From Colwellia sp. Arc7-635 (lineage in GTDB: Bacteria; Pseudomonadota; Gammaproteobacteria; Enterobacterales; Alteromonadaceae), in NCBI RefSeq assembly GCF_003971255.1, contig NZ_CP034660.1, positions 2,790,001 through 2,854,000 of the forward strand: 64,000 nucleotides of DNA. The letters are read 5' to 3'. The notes under the pieces are model-generated. The model was given only the letters and a program-made list of their open reading frames with translations. It made no database searches and was not told the DNA's origin. Below are positions 27,635 to 36,034 of the stretch, one piece after another. Position 1 is the stretch's first letter. Every line of letters starts with the position of its first letter. The position numbers were made by a program, and so were the translations under genes.

Positions 27635-28094
27635 AGAATTCTTCTAATTTTGGCGTATTTAGTACCGGTAGAGCGGTTGTTTTCTCAATGCTACTGATCA
27701 CTTGGTTAACTTCAGCTTCAGACTCAGCACCGACAACAAACCACATGTTAAAATCATGCGTTCTGCGATAATTGTGCGCGACTTCATCAAAGCTATTGAC
27801 TTGCGCCGCGACCTCCTCGAACCTGTTTTCAGGTACCGCTAGCGCAGCTAATGTAAAAGCACCACCTAAACATACGGCGTCAAACATTGGGCCAAACCGT
27901 GTTAATACTCTACTGGTCATTAAATGGTTTAGGCGTTCAAGCACTTCGTCTTCACTGCTATTTAATTGCTCGGCAATAGCTAAAAATGGCCGTTCTGCAA
28001 CCGGTAAACCTCGTTGTAATAAATTAATTAACTGCTTATCTAATTCACTCAACTCAGCTAATTCAGTCGTTGATTGTCGCGATGATTTATCCAT
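27609..28094 (-). CDS. nirG: Siroheme decarboxylase subunit NirG
   Basis: A 161-residue Lrp-fold protein of the AhbA/NirD/NirG type. The signature TRFGPMFDAVCLGGAFTLAA (about residues 67-86) is followed by VAHNYRRTHDFNMWFV, which contains the conserved His/Arg patch. It pairs with NirH as a decarboxylase subunit. Nothing is known to bind DNA. Confidence 0.88.
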   Translation of the reverse strand: MDKSSRQSTTELAELSELDKQLINLLQRGLPVAERPFLAIAEQLNSSEDEVLERLNHLMTSRVLTRFGPMFDAVCLGGAFTLAALAVPENRFEEVAAQVNSFDEVAHNYRRTHDFNMWFVVGAESEAEVNQVISSIEKTTALPVLNTPKLEEFYVQLYLPA

Positions 28095-28709
28095 TTATAT
28101 GCCCTGCTTTGTGTAACGTGCACCCTGCTGCTTATAAGCTTTAAAACTAAATAAAATATCTTTTTCGACATAACTTAAAGAAAATTTCTTCACCATCGCA
28201 TCTATTTGCGCGGTAACAATTTCTCTATCGGTGCCGTGTATCATGCAAAATAAATTGTATGGCCAATCGGGCAAACGTCGTGGACGGCGATAGCACAATG
28301 ACACTTCCGAACAACTAGAAAGCTGCGCTGCGACATCATCAACTTGCTCATCAGCAATATTCCATACCACCATAGCATTAGCTTTAAAGCCTAACTTTCG
28401 GTGTTTAACCACCAATCCAAAACGCTTTATTAAACTGTCTTCTTGCCAGAGTTGTATTTGCGCTAATACTTGAGCCTCTGTTGTATTGAGCGCTTGAGCT
28501 ATCAATAAATAAGGCTGTGCGGCATGCGGCAAACCTTTTTCCAAAATAGCCCGTAATTCCTGTTGTTGACTGAGAGACAATGCGTCCTTTTCTCTGTTTA
28601 CAGCTATGTTCGACTTGGCAGTCGAAAAAATGCCTGTTGAATCGTTTTCAGTAACGCTTCGCTCTTGCTCTAATTGATGAAGGTGCTGTGCACTTGATAA
28701 CTGGCTCAT
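28095..28709 (-). CDS. nirL: Siroheme decarboxylase subunit NirL
   Basis: A 204-residue protein of the AhbB/NirH/NirL type, starting at the ATG at 28707-28709, which comes one base after the nirD stop; a longer upstream frame would overlap nirD. The N-terminal 50 residues are an unusual polar extension. The core has KRFGLVVKHRKLGFKANAMV and CYRRPRRLPDWPYNLFCM. It is probably the partner of NirD. Confidence 0.88.
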   Translation of the reverse strand: MSQLSSAQHLHQLEQERSVTENDSTGIFSTAKSNIAVNREKDALSLSQQQELRAILEKGLPHAAQPYLLIAQALNTTEAQVLAQIQLWQEDSLIKRFGLVVKHRKLGFKANAMVVWNIADEQVDDVAAQLSSCSEVSLCYRRPRRLPDWPYNLFCMIHGTDREIVTAQIDAMVKKFSLSYVEKDILFSFKAYKQQGARYTKQGI

Positions 28710-28710
28710 A

Positions 28711-29193
28711 TTAATGTCGACTCTGTTGTGCAACTGCAAAGTTAATATTAAAAGCCAAATCAATGTGATAAGACTCTTCCATGGGTAATATCAATACCGG
28801 ATAATTGGTTAGCTTTTCGATTTCCTCTAGTACCTCAGCCAACGCTTTGTCATTATTTGCGGTCGCTACAAACCAGAGGTTATAACGATGCTCACGGCCA
28901 TAATTATGGTTAACTTGTTCAAACTGATTTACTATTTCAGCAACACTGTCCAGCTCACTTTCTGGCACAGCAATAGCAGCTAAAGTGCTTGCACCTGCTT
29001 TTTGGTGATTAAAAACAGCGCCAATACGTGATAAAAACCCATTTTCATCTAGCACTTGTATCTCACGAAGAACAATATCTTCGGTACTATTAAATTGCTC
29101 GGCGAGTGCTTTGTAAGGTCGAGAGCAAAGTGGAAAACCTTTTTGATATTGATTAATAATATCTTGCTGCAACTGTGTCAGTAAAAACGTCAT
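28711..29193 (-). CDS. nirD: Siroheme decarboxylase subunit NirD
   Basis: A 160-residue AhbA/NirD/NirG-type protein, with YQKGFPLCSRPYKALAEQFN near the start and SRIGAVFNHQKAGASTLAA followed by VNHNYGREHRYNLWFVA. It decarboxylates siroheme to 12,18-didecarboxysiroheme together with the sister subunits. It is three bases downstream of nirF. Confidence 0.88.
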   Translation of the reverse strand: MTFLLTQLQQDIINQYQKGFPLCSRPYKALAEQFNSTEDIVLREIQVLDENGFLSRIGAVFNHQKAGASTLAAIAVPESELDSVAEIVNQFEQVNHNYGREHRYNLWFVATANNDKALAEVLEEIEKLTNYPVLILPMEESYHIDLAFNINFAVAQQSRH

Positions 29194-29195
29194 AG

Positions 29196-30440
29196 CTACA
29201 GTCCTATTTGATGTGCGCGATTGGTAAAGAAAATACCACTGGGACTTTTCACCGATAGCTTATCTATCAGGGTTTGAGTCGCCGTGTCATAAACGTGCAC
29301 TTCATTACTATCGCGAACTGAAATCCAAACATTTTCACCACGTGGAGTGAACTCCATATGTAAAACTGCTGGCCCAGGCGTTAATGTTTTGACCAACTCG
29401 AAGGTTTCAGTATTGAAAACTTGAATCGTATTATTGTCTGGGAAAGCAAAGTTAACCCATATTTGGCGATTATCTGGTTGTGCCATAACAAAAATAGGCT
29501 GACTGTGTGCCGGAATTTCAGCAACTTGTAGCCAGGTTTTAGTATCAACCACCAGCACACTATGTTTGCCTACGGCAGGTAAAAAAGCATAATCTCCAGC
29601 CATTGCCCAACCTTCTAGATGAGGCATTTTATAAACCGGTAGTTTTTTATCACCTTTACCGTAGTTAGCTAAAATACGACGCACGCCTTTTTCGATATGC
29701 CACAAATCGAGTAAAGCTAAACCGTCTTCACCAAAAAAACCAGCGATATAGTAACGACCATCGGGGCTAATTAAACCGTCGTAAGGTGCTAAACCGATAT
29801 TTTCAAATTTAGTTAACTGCATCTCAGCTTGAGAAAAATCAGCAATCCATATCTCGTTACTATCAAACAAACTGAACACAAACTTTTGTCCTGGGGCATC
29901 GACTAAACCGACCACTTTTGAACGTACTGGCGTGCCGTCTTCATTTCTAGGCTTTGCACTGAGTACCGAACTGTCGATAGTAGCCACTAATGCTAATGTG
30001 TCACTGTTAAATACTTTGACGCCACCTGGGGTGTAATTCGATACGGCGATAAGCTTGCCATCTTGGCTGATAGCACCACCAATACTATTACCTGACTGAA
30101 TAATACGTTTTGCTATTTTATCTTTTAGCATATCAATTTTTGTCAGTCCGCCATCTCGTGCGAACACATAAGCAAAGCGTTGATCTCGAGAATACACAAT
30201 TGACGCATGAGATAAGTCGCCTAAGCCATCAATCTCACTCAACATACTGTTACTACTATGATTAACAATTTGTACTTGAGAGGTTGCTCTTTCGATAATC
30301 ACCCCAAGATCGCCAGTCGCTCGTAACGTTACCGCGACAACTTCTCGGTCCTGTGATTTTTCATGTGTTAATGATTGTGTACATGCACTGGTCAGTAGCA
30401 TTAAAAACAATACCGTTGTTGCGCTATTAAGCTTAATCAT
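29196..30440 (-). CDS. nirF: NirF: periplasmic heme d1 maturation lipoprotein
   Basis: A 414-residue protein with a lipoprotein signal (lipobox LLTSAC, Cys at about residue 20) followed by an eight-bladed propeller resembling the d1 domain of NirS/NirN but without a cytochrome c domain. The start LRATGDLGVIIERATSQVQ and the MPHLEGWAMA segment are typical of NirF. NirF is needed for late heme d1 assembly in the periplasm. The start overlaps nirC by eight bases. Confidence 0.9.
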   Translation of the reverse strand: MIKLNSATTVLFLMLLTSACTQSLTHEKSQDREVVAVTLRATGDLGVIIERATSQVQIVNHSSNSMLSEIDGLGDLSHASIVYSRDQRFAYVFARDGGLTKIDMLKDKIAKRIIQSGNSIGGAISQDGKLIAVSNYTPGGVKVFNSDTLALVATIDSSVLSAKPRNEDGTPVRSKVVGLVDAPGQKFVFSLFDSNEIWIADFSQAEMQLTKFENIGLAPYDGLISPDGRYYIAGFFGEDGLALLDLWHIEKGVRRILANYGKGDKKLPVYKMPHLEGWAMAGDYAFLPAVGKHSVLVVDTKTWLQVAEIPAHSQPIFVMAQPDNRQIWVNFAFPDNNTIQVFNTETFELVKTLTPGPAVLHMEFTPRGENVWISVRDSNEVHVYDTATQTLIDKLSVKSPSGIFFTNRAHQIGL

Positions 30441-30777
30441 GAGTTTCTAGCCCTTGTTGTAATTGTTGACTGATCCACAACGCTTCATTTTCAGTCAAAA
30501 TTGACTCAAATGGCGGCATTGCCGTTCCCGGACGACCAAACAAAATGATGTTTTTTATCGTACTTTCGGATAATTTATTCATAGTTTTAGGCAGTAATGT
30601 TGGGCCTAAGCCACCTTTTAAGGTCATACCATGGCAGGATCCACAGTCTTGTTTTACCATATGGATAAGTTGGGATTTTTTTTCTGTGCTCAATTCAGCG
30701 GCCATTACATCGAGGTTAATACTGAACAACACGCAAGCTGTTAGTAATGCACTTACGCCTTTTATCGTGACTTTCAT
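30433..30777 (-). CDS. nirC: NirC: small periplasmic c-type cytochrome
   Basis: A 114-residue protein with a signal peptide (about residues 1-26) and one c-type heme motif CGSCH (about residues 45-49). A Met ligand is likely in GTAMPPF. NirC is an electron carrier for cytochrome cd1 systems, possibly for NirN or NirS. It is the first gene of the operon, about 60 bases downstream of an FNR-type box. Confidence 0.9.
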   Translation of the reverse strand: MKVTIKGVSALLTACVLFSINLDVMAAELSTEKKSQLIHMVKQDCGSCHGMTLKGGLGPTLLPKTMNKLSESTIKNIILFGRPGTAMPPFESILTENEALWISQQLQQGLETHD

Positions 30778-30838
30778 TTTTTGCCCTCATCCACAGCTAA
30801 ATTGCCGGCTAATATTGGCATAGACGTAATAATTTACT

Positions 30839-30852
30839 TTGATTTAAATCAC
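30839..30852 (-). promoter_or_regulatory. FNR/DNR-type operator of the nir operon
   Basis: TTGAT-TTAA-ATCAC matches the consensus TTGAT-N4-ATCAA at nine of ten positions. An AATATT element 30811-30816 is placed so that the start point would be about 41.5 bases from the box centre, the class II activation geometry. Anaerobic or nitric-oxide-responsive activation is inferred. Confidence 0.8.
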
Positions 30853-31350
30853 ATTAAACTAATTTTTGAAAGTTCTAGAACAACGAATGGGCATATCGCT
30901 AAGTTATAAGTGAACAGCTAACAATACATACCTTCAACCTTAAGGTTTATGATTGAGTTGCACGCAAGAAAGAAGCTCTTGCTTGATGCTTAGTCGCTGT
31001 TAACGAAGCGCGTAATGCTAGAATATATTACCGAGTGAAAGTAAGTTATTGATGGTTACAGTAACGGTGGTGTAGCGGCTATGTACTAGGTATTTGGTAT
31101 TTGGTATTTGGGCATTAAAGCACTTCATATCAAGTTGTTTAATTACTACCATGAATATGAAGCAGAACAAGAAGTAATAGCTTAAAACCACAACTACCAC
31201 TAAAAACAACGCATCTGAAACAAGTTTTTTTGAATTATCAGAAAAACGTTTATAGCGATTTATAAACGTTTAATTAACGGAGAACTAAATAATGAGGTAC
31301 GTTCGAGCAATAGGGTTTATAAAGAAGTAACACTTTATAAACCCACAAAT
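30853..31350. other. Intergenic stretch without a recognised gene
   Basis: About 500 bases between the nir promoter and the AI-2E family transporter gene. A triplet of GGTATTT-like repeats stands at about 31088-31108. A 63-codon leftward frame (31018-31209) with a Val/Phe-rich start has no ribosome site and is not supported. A 12-bp hairpin (GGGTTTATAAAG, 31313-31344) without a T run may end the transporter transcript. Confidence 0.5.
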
Positions 31351-32418
31351 TTATTTTACAACTTCATGCTGAGTCGTTGTTGACCAAGCATTAAGCACAG
31401 CCTTAACAAGTGTCGCTAATGGAATAGCAAAAAATACCCCCCAAAAACCCCACAAGCCGCCAAATAATATCACCGCAATAATAATAGTGACTGGATGTAA
31501 GTTAACCGCTTCAGAAAAAAGTAAAGGCACTAGTAAATTACCATCTAATGCTTGGATGATACCGTACGCTAGCATGACGTAGCCAAATTGCGCACTAGTG
31601 CCAAATTGAAATAAAGCGACCAGTAACACCGGCAATGTGACGATTGTCGCCCCGACATACGGTACTAAAACAGACAAGCCCACTAATACACCAAGTAAAA
31701 CAGGATAATTAAGTCCTAAGGCGATAAATGCAATGGTTGAAGCTGTGCCTATAATAATAATTTCAATCAATTTACCACGAATATAATTCATGATCTGTTG
31801 ATTCATTTCACTACCAACTTGTTTTGCCATTCGTCGATCGTTAGGTAAAAATTGGCGTAAGCTGTCAAACAGAAAGCGCTTATCTTTAAGAAAGAAAAAC
31901 ACCATCAAAGGCACTAAAATGAGGTAAATTAGTAATGCTACAACATTCGAAATAGAGTTAAGTGACGCTTTCAAAGCCACCTGCCCCCACTCAATTAACT
32001 TATCGTTAACTAAAGTAATCACATTACCGATTTGCTCTGCACTCACTAAATGAGGATACTGCTCTGGCAACGCAAGTAAGTAGGTATGTCCTTGCCCAAC
32101 CATTTGCGGCACTTCTTGTAATAAGTTACTACTTTGTTGCCAAATAACTGGCATTAAACCCAAGATACCGATTAACGATAGACCAACAAAGGCAGACACA
32201 ACCGTGACGACAGCTAAGGTGCGAGATATTCCAATCTGCGAGAGTTTATTAACCGGAAGGTCTAACAAAAATGCAATAGCAACGGCAACAAATACCGGCA
32301 TTAATAAGCTACTGAAAAAATAAACAAACAAAAAAGTACAAATTAAAATAACTAATAAAGTTACCGCACTTGGATCTGAAAAATTTCTTTTGTACCAATC
32401 GCTAAATAGAGAAACCAT
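31351..32418 (-). CDS. AI-2E family (PerM-like) membrane transporter
   Basis: A 355-residue inner-membrane protein with about eight transmembrane helices. The hydrophobic pair at residues 20-55, the long soluble insert (about 90-150) and the late motifs YVGATIVTLP and GGLWGFWGVFFAIPLATL are typical of AI-2E/PerM proteins. Known members export small molecules or act as sodium/proton antiporters; the substrate is not predictable. It is six bases downstream of the TusA-like gene and so in the same operon. Confidence 0.88.
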   Translation of the reverse strand: MVSLFSDWYKRNFSDPSAVTLLVILICTFLFVYFFSSLLMPVFVAVAIAFLLDLPVNKLSQIGISRTLAVVTVVSAFVGLSLIGILGLMPVIWQQSSNLLQEVPQMVGQGHTYLLALPEQYPHLVSAEQIGNVITLVNDKLIEWGQVALKASLNSISNVVALLIYLILVPLMVFFFLKDKRFLFDSLRQFLPNDRRMAKQVGSEMNQQIMNYIRGKLIEIIIIGTASTIAFIALGLNYPVLLGVLVGLSVLVPYVGATIVTLPVLLVALFQFGTSAQFGYVMLAYGIIQALDGNLLVPLLFSEAVNLHPVTIIIAVILFGGLWGFWGVFFAIPLATLVKAVLNAWSTTTQHEVVK

Positions 32419-32424
32419 AATATT

Positions 32425-32649
32425 TTACTTTTCCATTCTTATCGTTAATTCAACAATATGTTCATTAACTTTACGTTGTTCAAAATAAAACCCTTGTTTG
32501 ATTAACAATTTAGGAATATCTTTTTTAGAACCATTATCGCAAATGCGTATCAAACAACTATCGAAGGGCGTTAACTTTCGTAGTAACAAGCGTAAATTAA
32601 CCAAAGGAACAGGACATTTATCTTGTGTGGCGTCGTATTCATATATCAT
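32425..32649 (-). CDS. TusA-like sulfurtransferase family protein
   Basis: A 74-residue protein with start taken at MIYEYDATQDKCPVPLVNLR (ATG at 32649); the four-codon longer form is less likely. The Cys-Pro motif KCPVPL near residue 11 is the conserved persulfide-carrying site of TusA/SirA proteins. It is single-domain and cytosolic. Its location before a PerM-like gene is common in related marine bacteria. The sulfur acceptor is unknown. Confidence 0.85.
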   Translation of the reverse strand: MIYEYDATQDKCPVPLVNLRLLLRKLTPFDSCLIRICDNGSKKDIPKLLIKQGFYFEQRKVNEHIVELTIRMEK

Positions 32650-32759
32650 AAATAAAAACATGCTCAGTGCTTTCGTTTAATTATCTTATTTGCGACAATT
32701 GATTACAATGATATTTATACATTCTTTTGATGTATTTTTTAATAGTGCAAAGAGGTTAA

Positions 32760-33389
32760 ATGAACGAGCTTTCCGATAATCCAAACCTTAGAGAAATCAA
32801 CGCCTACAAGAAAAAGATAAATTGGGGAGATATTCCTACTATTTATCATTTAGCGATGAGCTCAATTAGTGATCTCGATGGTATTTTAACCCATGGTTTT
32901 GATAGCGCATTTAAACAATTGCTCGATCAACATAATTGGAATCTCGATGCATTAAATGATGATGCGATTTCTGTTGATAAAATCAAACTGAACAATAAAC
33001 CCAAAATATCGCTTTATCATAATATAAGTGAACAAAACTACGAATTGCATTGCTACCCAATGATTAATGATGAACGTGTGCTTCAAGCTCAACTTAACAA
33101 TCCTCTTTGTTCTTTTATAAAATGGACCCCTGAGACTATGCAAATGCTGTTTAGATTAAATGCTCTGATTCCATTTATTGTCTATACCTTGCGCCAAGGT
33201 GACAAAGCCGATTACGCGCTTATTCGTTACGCAAACCAACGTGTTGACGAATTGATTCAATTATTAGGGGAATCTTTTGATATTATTGGTATCAAAGGCT
33301 ATTCAATCGCTGAATTTTGTAAAGAAGTTTATCGAAAGCATTTACAACCTACTGATGGTGATGAAAAACCAGACAACATGGAAACTTAA
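32760..33389 (+). CDS. Conserved hypothetical protein upstream of bepA
   Basis: A 209-residue soluble protein with no signal peptide or membrane helix. Distinct parts are an N-terminal NLREINAYKKKINWGDIP, a middle region with two Cys (HCYPMINDE, NPLCSFIKW) and a helical C-terminus (RYANQRVDELIQLLGES). I do not recognise a family. It starts divergently from the TusA-like gene and ends three bases before the bepA start, so the two are likely co-translated. Confidence 0.7.
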   Translation: MNELSDNPNLREINAYKKKINWGDIPTIYHLAMSSISDLDGILTHGFDSAFKQLLDQHNWNLDALNDDAISVDKIKLNNKPKISLYHNISEQNYELHCYPMINDERVLQAQLNNPLCSFIKWTPETMQMLFRLNALIPFIVYTLRQGDKADYALIRYANQRVDELIQLLGESFDIIGIKGYSIAEFCKEVYRKHLQPTDGDEKPDNMET

Positions 33390-33391
33390 CT

Positions 33392-34849
33392 TTGTTTAAA
33401 CTAAAGCCGATTATCATTGCATTTGCCCTAGCCACCTCAGTATCAAGTCAAGTATTGGCCGCAAATACAGAAACTAATAAAAATAAACTCCCTGAGATAG
33501 GCTCAGCAGGTGTTACTGCTTTATCAATCGAAAAAGAGCGTCAGATTGGTGGTGAGATGATGCGCCAAATTAGAGCTACACAACCAATATTAAATGACCC
33601 TGTGTTAACTGAGTATATTAATGACTTAGGTAATCGCATGGTACGTAACGCTAAAGATGTAAATTATAGCTTTGAATTTTTTGTCATTCGCAATCAAGAA
33701 TTGAATGCTTTTGCCTTTTTTGGCGGGCATATTGCTATTCATAGTGGTCTGATCACCACGGCTAACACAGAGAGTGAGCTTGCTTCCGTTGTTGCTCACG
33801 AAATATCGCATGTTACTCAACGTCATTTGGCTAGAAGGCTCGAGTCACAAAGTCGATCGCAATCATTGAGTACTGCCGGCATGATTTCTGGTATTTTACT
33901 GACCCTAATTAATCCAAGTGTTGGCTTAGCGGCCATAAGCACCTCAATCGCTGTTTCTCAACAAGCAAGTATCAACTATACCCGGGGTAACGAACAAGAA
34001 GCTGACCGTGTTGGTATTGCTTTACTGGCTAACAGCGGCTTTAATCCCCAAGGTGCACCTGACTTTTTCTCCATACTGGCTGAGAAATATCGTTATACAT
34101 CGAAGCCACCGGCCATGTTATTAACGCATCCTTTACCAGAATCACGTATTTCTGATGCCAGAATAAGAGCACATAACTTTTCACCTCGACCATTAATGCC
34201 AAGTTTACAATTTGAATTAGCTAAAGCACGCATAATGGCGCGATATGAAGGAAATCCAGCCGATAACATTATTAACTTTCAACAAAGTTTAGATAAAAAA
34301 CGTTACGCCGTTGAAGCTGCAACCCAATACGGCCTTGCTCTATCTCATTATGAAGCTAAAAATTATCAAACCGCTATCAAGCAACTTGAATCGCTGATGC
34401 ATGATGACAAGAAAAACTTATTTTATGCTGATGCATTAGCCGATGCCTATATTGCCATCAAAGATTTTGACAAAGCAATAGCAATGCTCAGTGAACTAAA
34501 TCTATTAATGCCGAATAATCAAGTGGTAACCTTAAACTACGCCAATGTATTAGGTGAAGCTAAGCAATACAACAAAGCTGAAGTGCTACTGCAAGATTTT
34601 TTAGCCATCAGCCCTAAAAACTTTATTGCCAATGATCTGTTGACTGATATTTATAGGAAACAAGATAAAACAGCGCTTATGCATGCAACTCAAGCCGAAG
34701 TCTATGCCTTATTAGGCGCTTATCCTAAAGCCGTTGATGAATTGCAAACAGGCTATAACTTTGTTGAAGATAACCCATTATTAAAGAAAAGAATGAAAGG
34801 TCGCATATTGCAGCTACAAGAACAGCAAGAAAAGCTTAAGCGTCTATAG
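33392..34849 (+). CDS. bepA: Periplasmic M48 metalloprotease/chaperone BepA
   Basis: A 485-residue protein with a TTG start immediately after the preceding stop; this start gives a complete signal peptide (LKPIIIAFALATSVSSQVLA). The zinc site HEISH (about residues 133-137) with the later Glu in NEQEADRVG defines the M48 protease domain, followed by TPR repeats (about residues 280-480). BepA promotes LptD maturation and degrades stalled BAM substrates in the periplasm. Confidence 0.93.
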   Translation: MFKLKPIIIAFALATSVSSQVLAANTETNKNKLPEIGSAGVTALSIEKERQIGGEMMRQIRATQPILNDPVLTEYINDLGNRMVRNAKDVNYSFEFFVIRNQELNAFAFFGGHIAIHSGLITTANTESELASVVAHEISHVTQRHLARRLESQSRSQSLSTAGMISGILLTLINPSVGLAAISTSIAVSQQASINYTRGNEQEADRVGIALLANSGFNPQGAPDFFSILAEKYRYTSKPPAMLLTHPLPESRISDARIRAHNFSPRPLMPSLQFELAKARIMARYEGNPADNIINFQQSLDKKRYAVEAATQYGLALSHYEAKNYQTAIKQLESLMHDDKKNLFYADALADAYIAIKDFDKAIAMLSELNLLMPNNQVVTLNYANVLGEAKQYNKAEVLLQDFLAISPKNFIANDLLTDIYRKQDKTALMHATQAEVYALLGAYPKAVDELQTGYNFVEDNPLLKKRMKGRILQLQEQQEKLKRL

Positions 34850-34908
34850 AAAATCAGTTAAAATAACGCCATAAGCAAGAACTCATTTTTATTACTCAAG
34901 AGAAAAAT

Positions 34909-35259
34909 ATGTTAACGATTTATCACAATCCTCGTTGTTCGAAAAGCCGACAAACCTTAGCGCTGATCGAAGAAAAAAATCAGGATGTCACCATTGTAGA
35001 ATATTTAAAATCCCCATTAAATATTGTAGAAATTGAACAACTGCTCTCGTTATTGAACGTAGCTCCTCTGGATATGATGCGAACTAAGGAAGCTGAATTT
35101 AAAGAACAAAACTTAGCGAATGCTGATGACACTGCGCTAATTTCTGCGATGGCCGCAACGCCGAAACTGATTGAGCGCCCAATTGTCACCGACGGTACTC
35201 ATGCCATTATTGGCAGACCGCCAGAGAACGTGCTTGCTCTTATAAACTCAGCTGATTAA
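34909..35259 (+). CDS. arsC: ArsC-family arsenate reductase (glutaredoxin type)
   Basis: A 116-residue thioredoxin-fold protein. The active Cys is in YHNPRCSKSRQTLALIEE (about residue 10), and the substrate-binding arginines are in MMRTKE, ERPIVTDG and IGRPPENV. It reduces arsenate to arsenite with glutaredoxin. No ars operon surrounds it; in this position after bepA the gene is a widespread housekeeping paralogue. Confidence 0.9.
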   Translation: MLTIYHNPRCSKSRQTLALIEEKNQDVTIVEYLKSPLNIVEIEQLLSLLNVAPLDMMRTKEAEFKEQNLANADDTALISAMAATPKLIERPIVTDGTHAIIGRPPENVLALINSAD

Positions 35260-35290
35260 CCGAAACGATAACTAAGATGATTAACTTAAC

Positions 35291-35683
35291 ATGATAAAAG
35301 AACCGCGATTTTCCACAACCACACTTAAACGAATAACTTTGTTTGGCTATTTTTCATTACTTTTTTATATGCCAATCTGGCTAATTTTTGTTAGTGATGA
35401 TACTGCTCTTTCAATACCTTTAACTATTGTAATGTTTATCCTACCTTTACTATTTCCATTAAAAGGACTCGTACAGGGCAATCCTTATACCTATGCTTGG
35501 TCAAACTTTATTGTGATGATTTATTTTCTGCATAGCTTAACAACATTATGGGTTTCAGCAGATGAAAAACTCTGGGCTTTAGGTGAGTTATTTTTTGCTA
35601 GCGTTATGTTTATTGCTGGTAGTTATTATGCAAAATACCGTGGCCAAGAATTAGGTTTAAGTATTCGTAAAAAGAAAGAGTAA
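35291..35683 (+). CDS. DUF2069 membrane protein
   Basis: A 130-residue inner-membrane protein with four hydrophobic segments. The segment VQGNPYTYAWSNFIVMIYFL is characteristic of DUF2069. The C-terminus is basic (IRKKKE). It follows arsC by 31 bases in what looks like a bepA-arsC-DUF2069 unit, an order seen in related gammaproteobacteria. Function is unknown. Confidence 0.85.
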   Translation: MIKEPRFSTTTLKRITLFGYFSLLFYMPIWLIFVSDDTALSIPLTIVMFILPLLFPLKGLVQGNPYTYAWSNFIVMIYFLHSLTTLWVSADEKLWALGELFFASVMFIAGSYYAKYRGQELGLSIRKKKE

Positions 35684-36034
35684 TACCGTTATTTTTCAGT
35701 AATCACTGTCTTTAACAACGCGATTTTTCTGTCGTTTCCTAGCACTTAACAAAGGTTTTCAGCAATTGTGAGTGCTAGTGCTTATTTACTATTTATGTTT
35801 ATTCTGCTTTGATTAATACAGCATACTGCCACACCACAATACTCGAACACCTCTGAGCAATACCTATTGAAATAATAAATCATAGCAACTTAAATAATAT
35901 AACGTTGCAGAGTAAAACAGACCTGTCATAGGTTAATAACTAACTTTACCTCAACATAATTATGTACTTTATTATGAACTTAGTTTAGTTTTAACCGGTC
36001 TGTTAATGTATAACGTAATTAAATAGAGGTGCTA
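35684..36034. other. Intergenic stretch without a gene
   Basis: About 350 AT-rich bases before the metalloprotease-like lipoprotein gene. An AGAGGT ribosome site is at 36025-36030. No RNA gene, repeat or convincing operator is seen. Confidence 0.5.

Noticed and set aside
31018-31209. 63-codon leftward frame with hydrophobic start
   Set aside because: No ribosome site, unusual composition and no neighbours supporting it.
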